A DNA stretch of 28,605 nucleotides, taken from NCBI GenBank assembly GCA_002633005.1, contig NMRA01000005.1, positions 257,849 to 286,453 on the forward strand, in the 5' to 3' direction. Below, in pieces: positions 28,416-28,605 of this stretch (within the stretch, counting starts at the first letter, position 1; each line of letters begins with the position of its first letter). Origin of the DNA: Phoronis australis. Taxonomy: Eukaryota; Phoronida; Phoronidae. The position numbers and the translations under genes are program-made. The notes beneath the pieces were generated by a model. That model was given only the letters and a program-made list of their open reading frames with translations, was not told where the DNA came from and made no database searches.

Positions 28416-28605
28416 GTGAGCAGAGAACGCGACTAGGAAGGAATGGGAGTCAACACCCTTGATGCCTTGATTGTGGGGCCAAATATCGACCCTAATCACC
28501 TCTGAAGAATACTGAAAATTCTGCGTAATTCCCCTCCTTGGTCGCCAAATTTCCCCTCTAATTATTAAAATATTCTCAAAAATCTTCACTCGTGCTTGTG
28601 CAGTG

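Noticed and set aside
28161-28589. 142-codon minus-strand frame over the PABP exon
   Set aside because: Antisense shadow of the PABP coding exon, which has clear RRM motifs and splice sites.
1-28605. CRISPR array, operon or prokaryotic system
   Set aside because: No regular direct repeats with unique spacers, no ribosome-binding-site-spaced genes; the content is eukaryotic throughout.

Overview
The window looks like nuclear genomic DNA from an invertebrate animal. It has sparse short exons with GT/AG splice signals, an estimated AT content near 60 percent, many decayed transposable elements of several classes, a THAP-domain exon, and a cytoplasmic poly(A)-binding protein exon that opens RNA recognition motif 3. 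The palindrome TACATGTA, frequent in several marine invertebrate genomes, occurs six times. I cannot name the phylum. One ambiguous base at 23998 marks a possible assembly seam.

Layout. 1-1083: first copy of an 0.8 kb dispersed repeat with promoter-like motifs, followed by a broken THAP exon. 1374-1562: three diverged 63-bp tandem units. 3304-4516: minus-strand, 5'-truncated L1/Tx1-type LINE. 4748-7568: two related elements of a hAT-like family carrying tRNA-like modules; between them lie a PHD-finger-like reading frame with one internal TGA and, directly after it, two consensus histone-type 3' stem-loops. 7857-8144: perfect-period 144-bp duplication. 9796-10445: Gypsy-type integrase remnant split by a 161-bp element of the same TIR type. 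10626-11049: C-terminus and GAA tail of another LINE. 12100-12260: promoter-like patch. 13709-14506: second copy of the 0.8 kb repeat. 16240-16928: foldback version of the tRNA-like hAT family.

17062-20729 is bounded by matching inverted terminal segments and holds minus-strand exon-like pieces, including a possible frameshifted signal-peptide exon and a duplicated splice acceptor. 20741-22046 is a degenerate tandem array whose eight repeated cores resemble the CTCF binding site. 23142-23997 holds two more hAT-like elements. 23999-26203 is a CR1/Jockey-like LINE with a recognisable reverse transcriptase, and it abuts or interrupts a minus-strand coding exon (26204-26368). 27120-27605 is a TG-rich microsatellite and another LINE 3' end. 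The window closes with the PABP exon (28181-28415).

The only confidently functional coding sequence is the PABP exon. The minus-strand exon at 26204-26368 is plausible. Everything else coding is mobile-element debris or a low-confidence candidate. The parts most worth a second look are the paired histone-type stem-loops at 6379-6441, the tRNA-bearing foldback transposon family with 5-bp target duplications, and the CTCF-like array.
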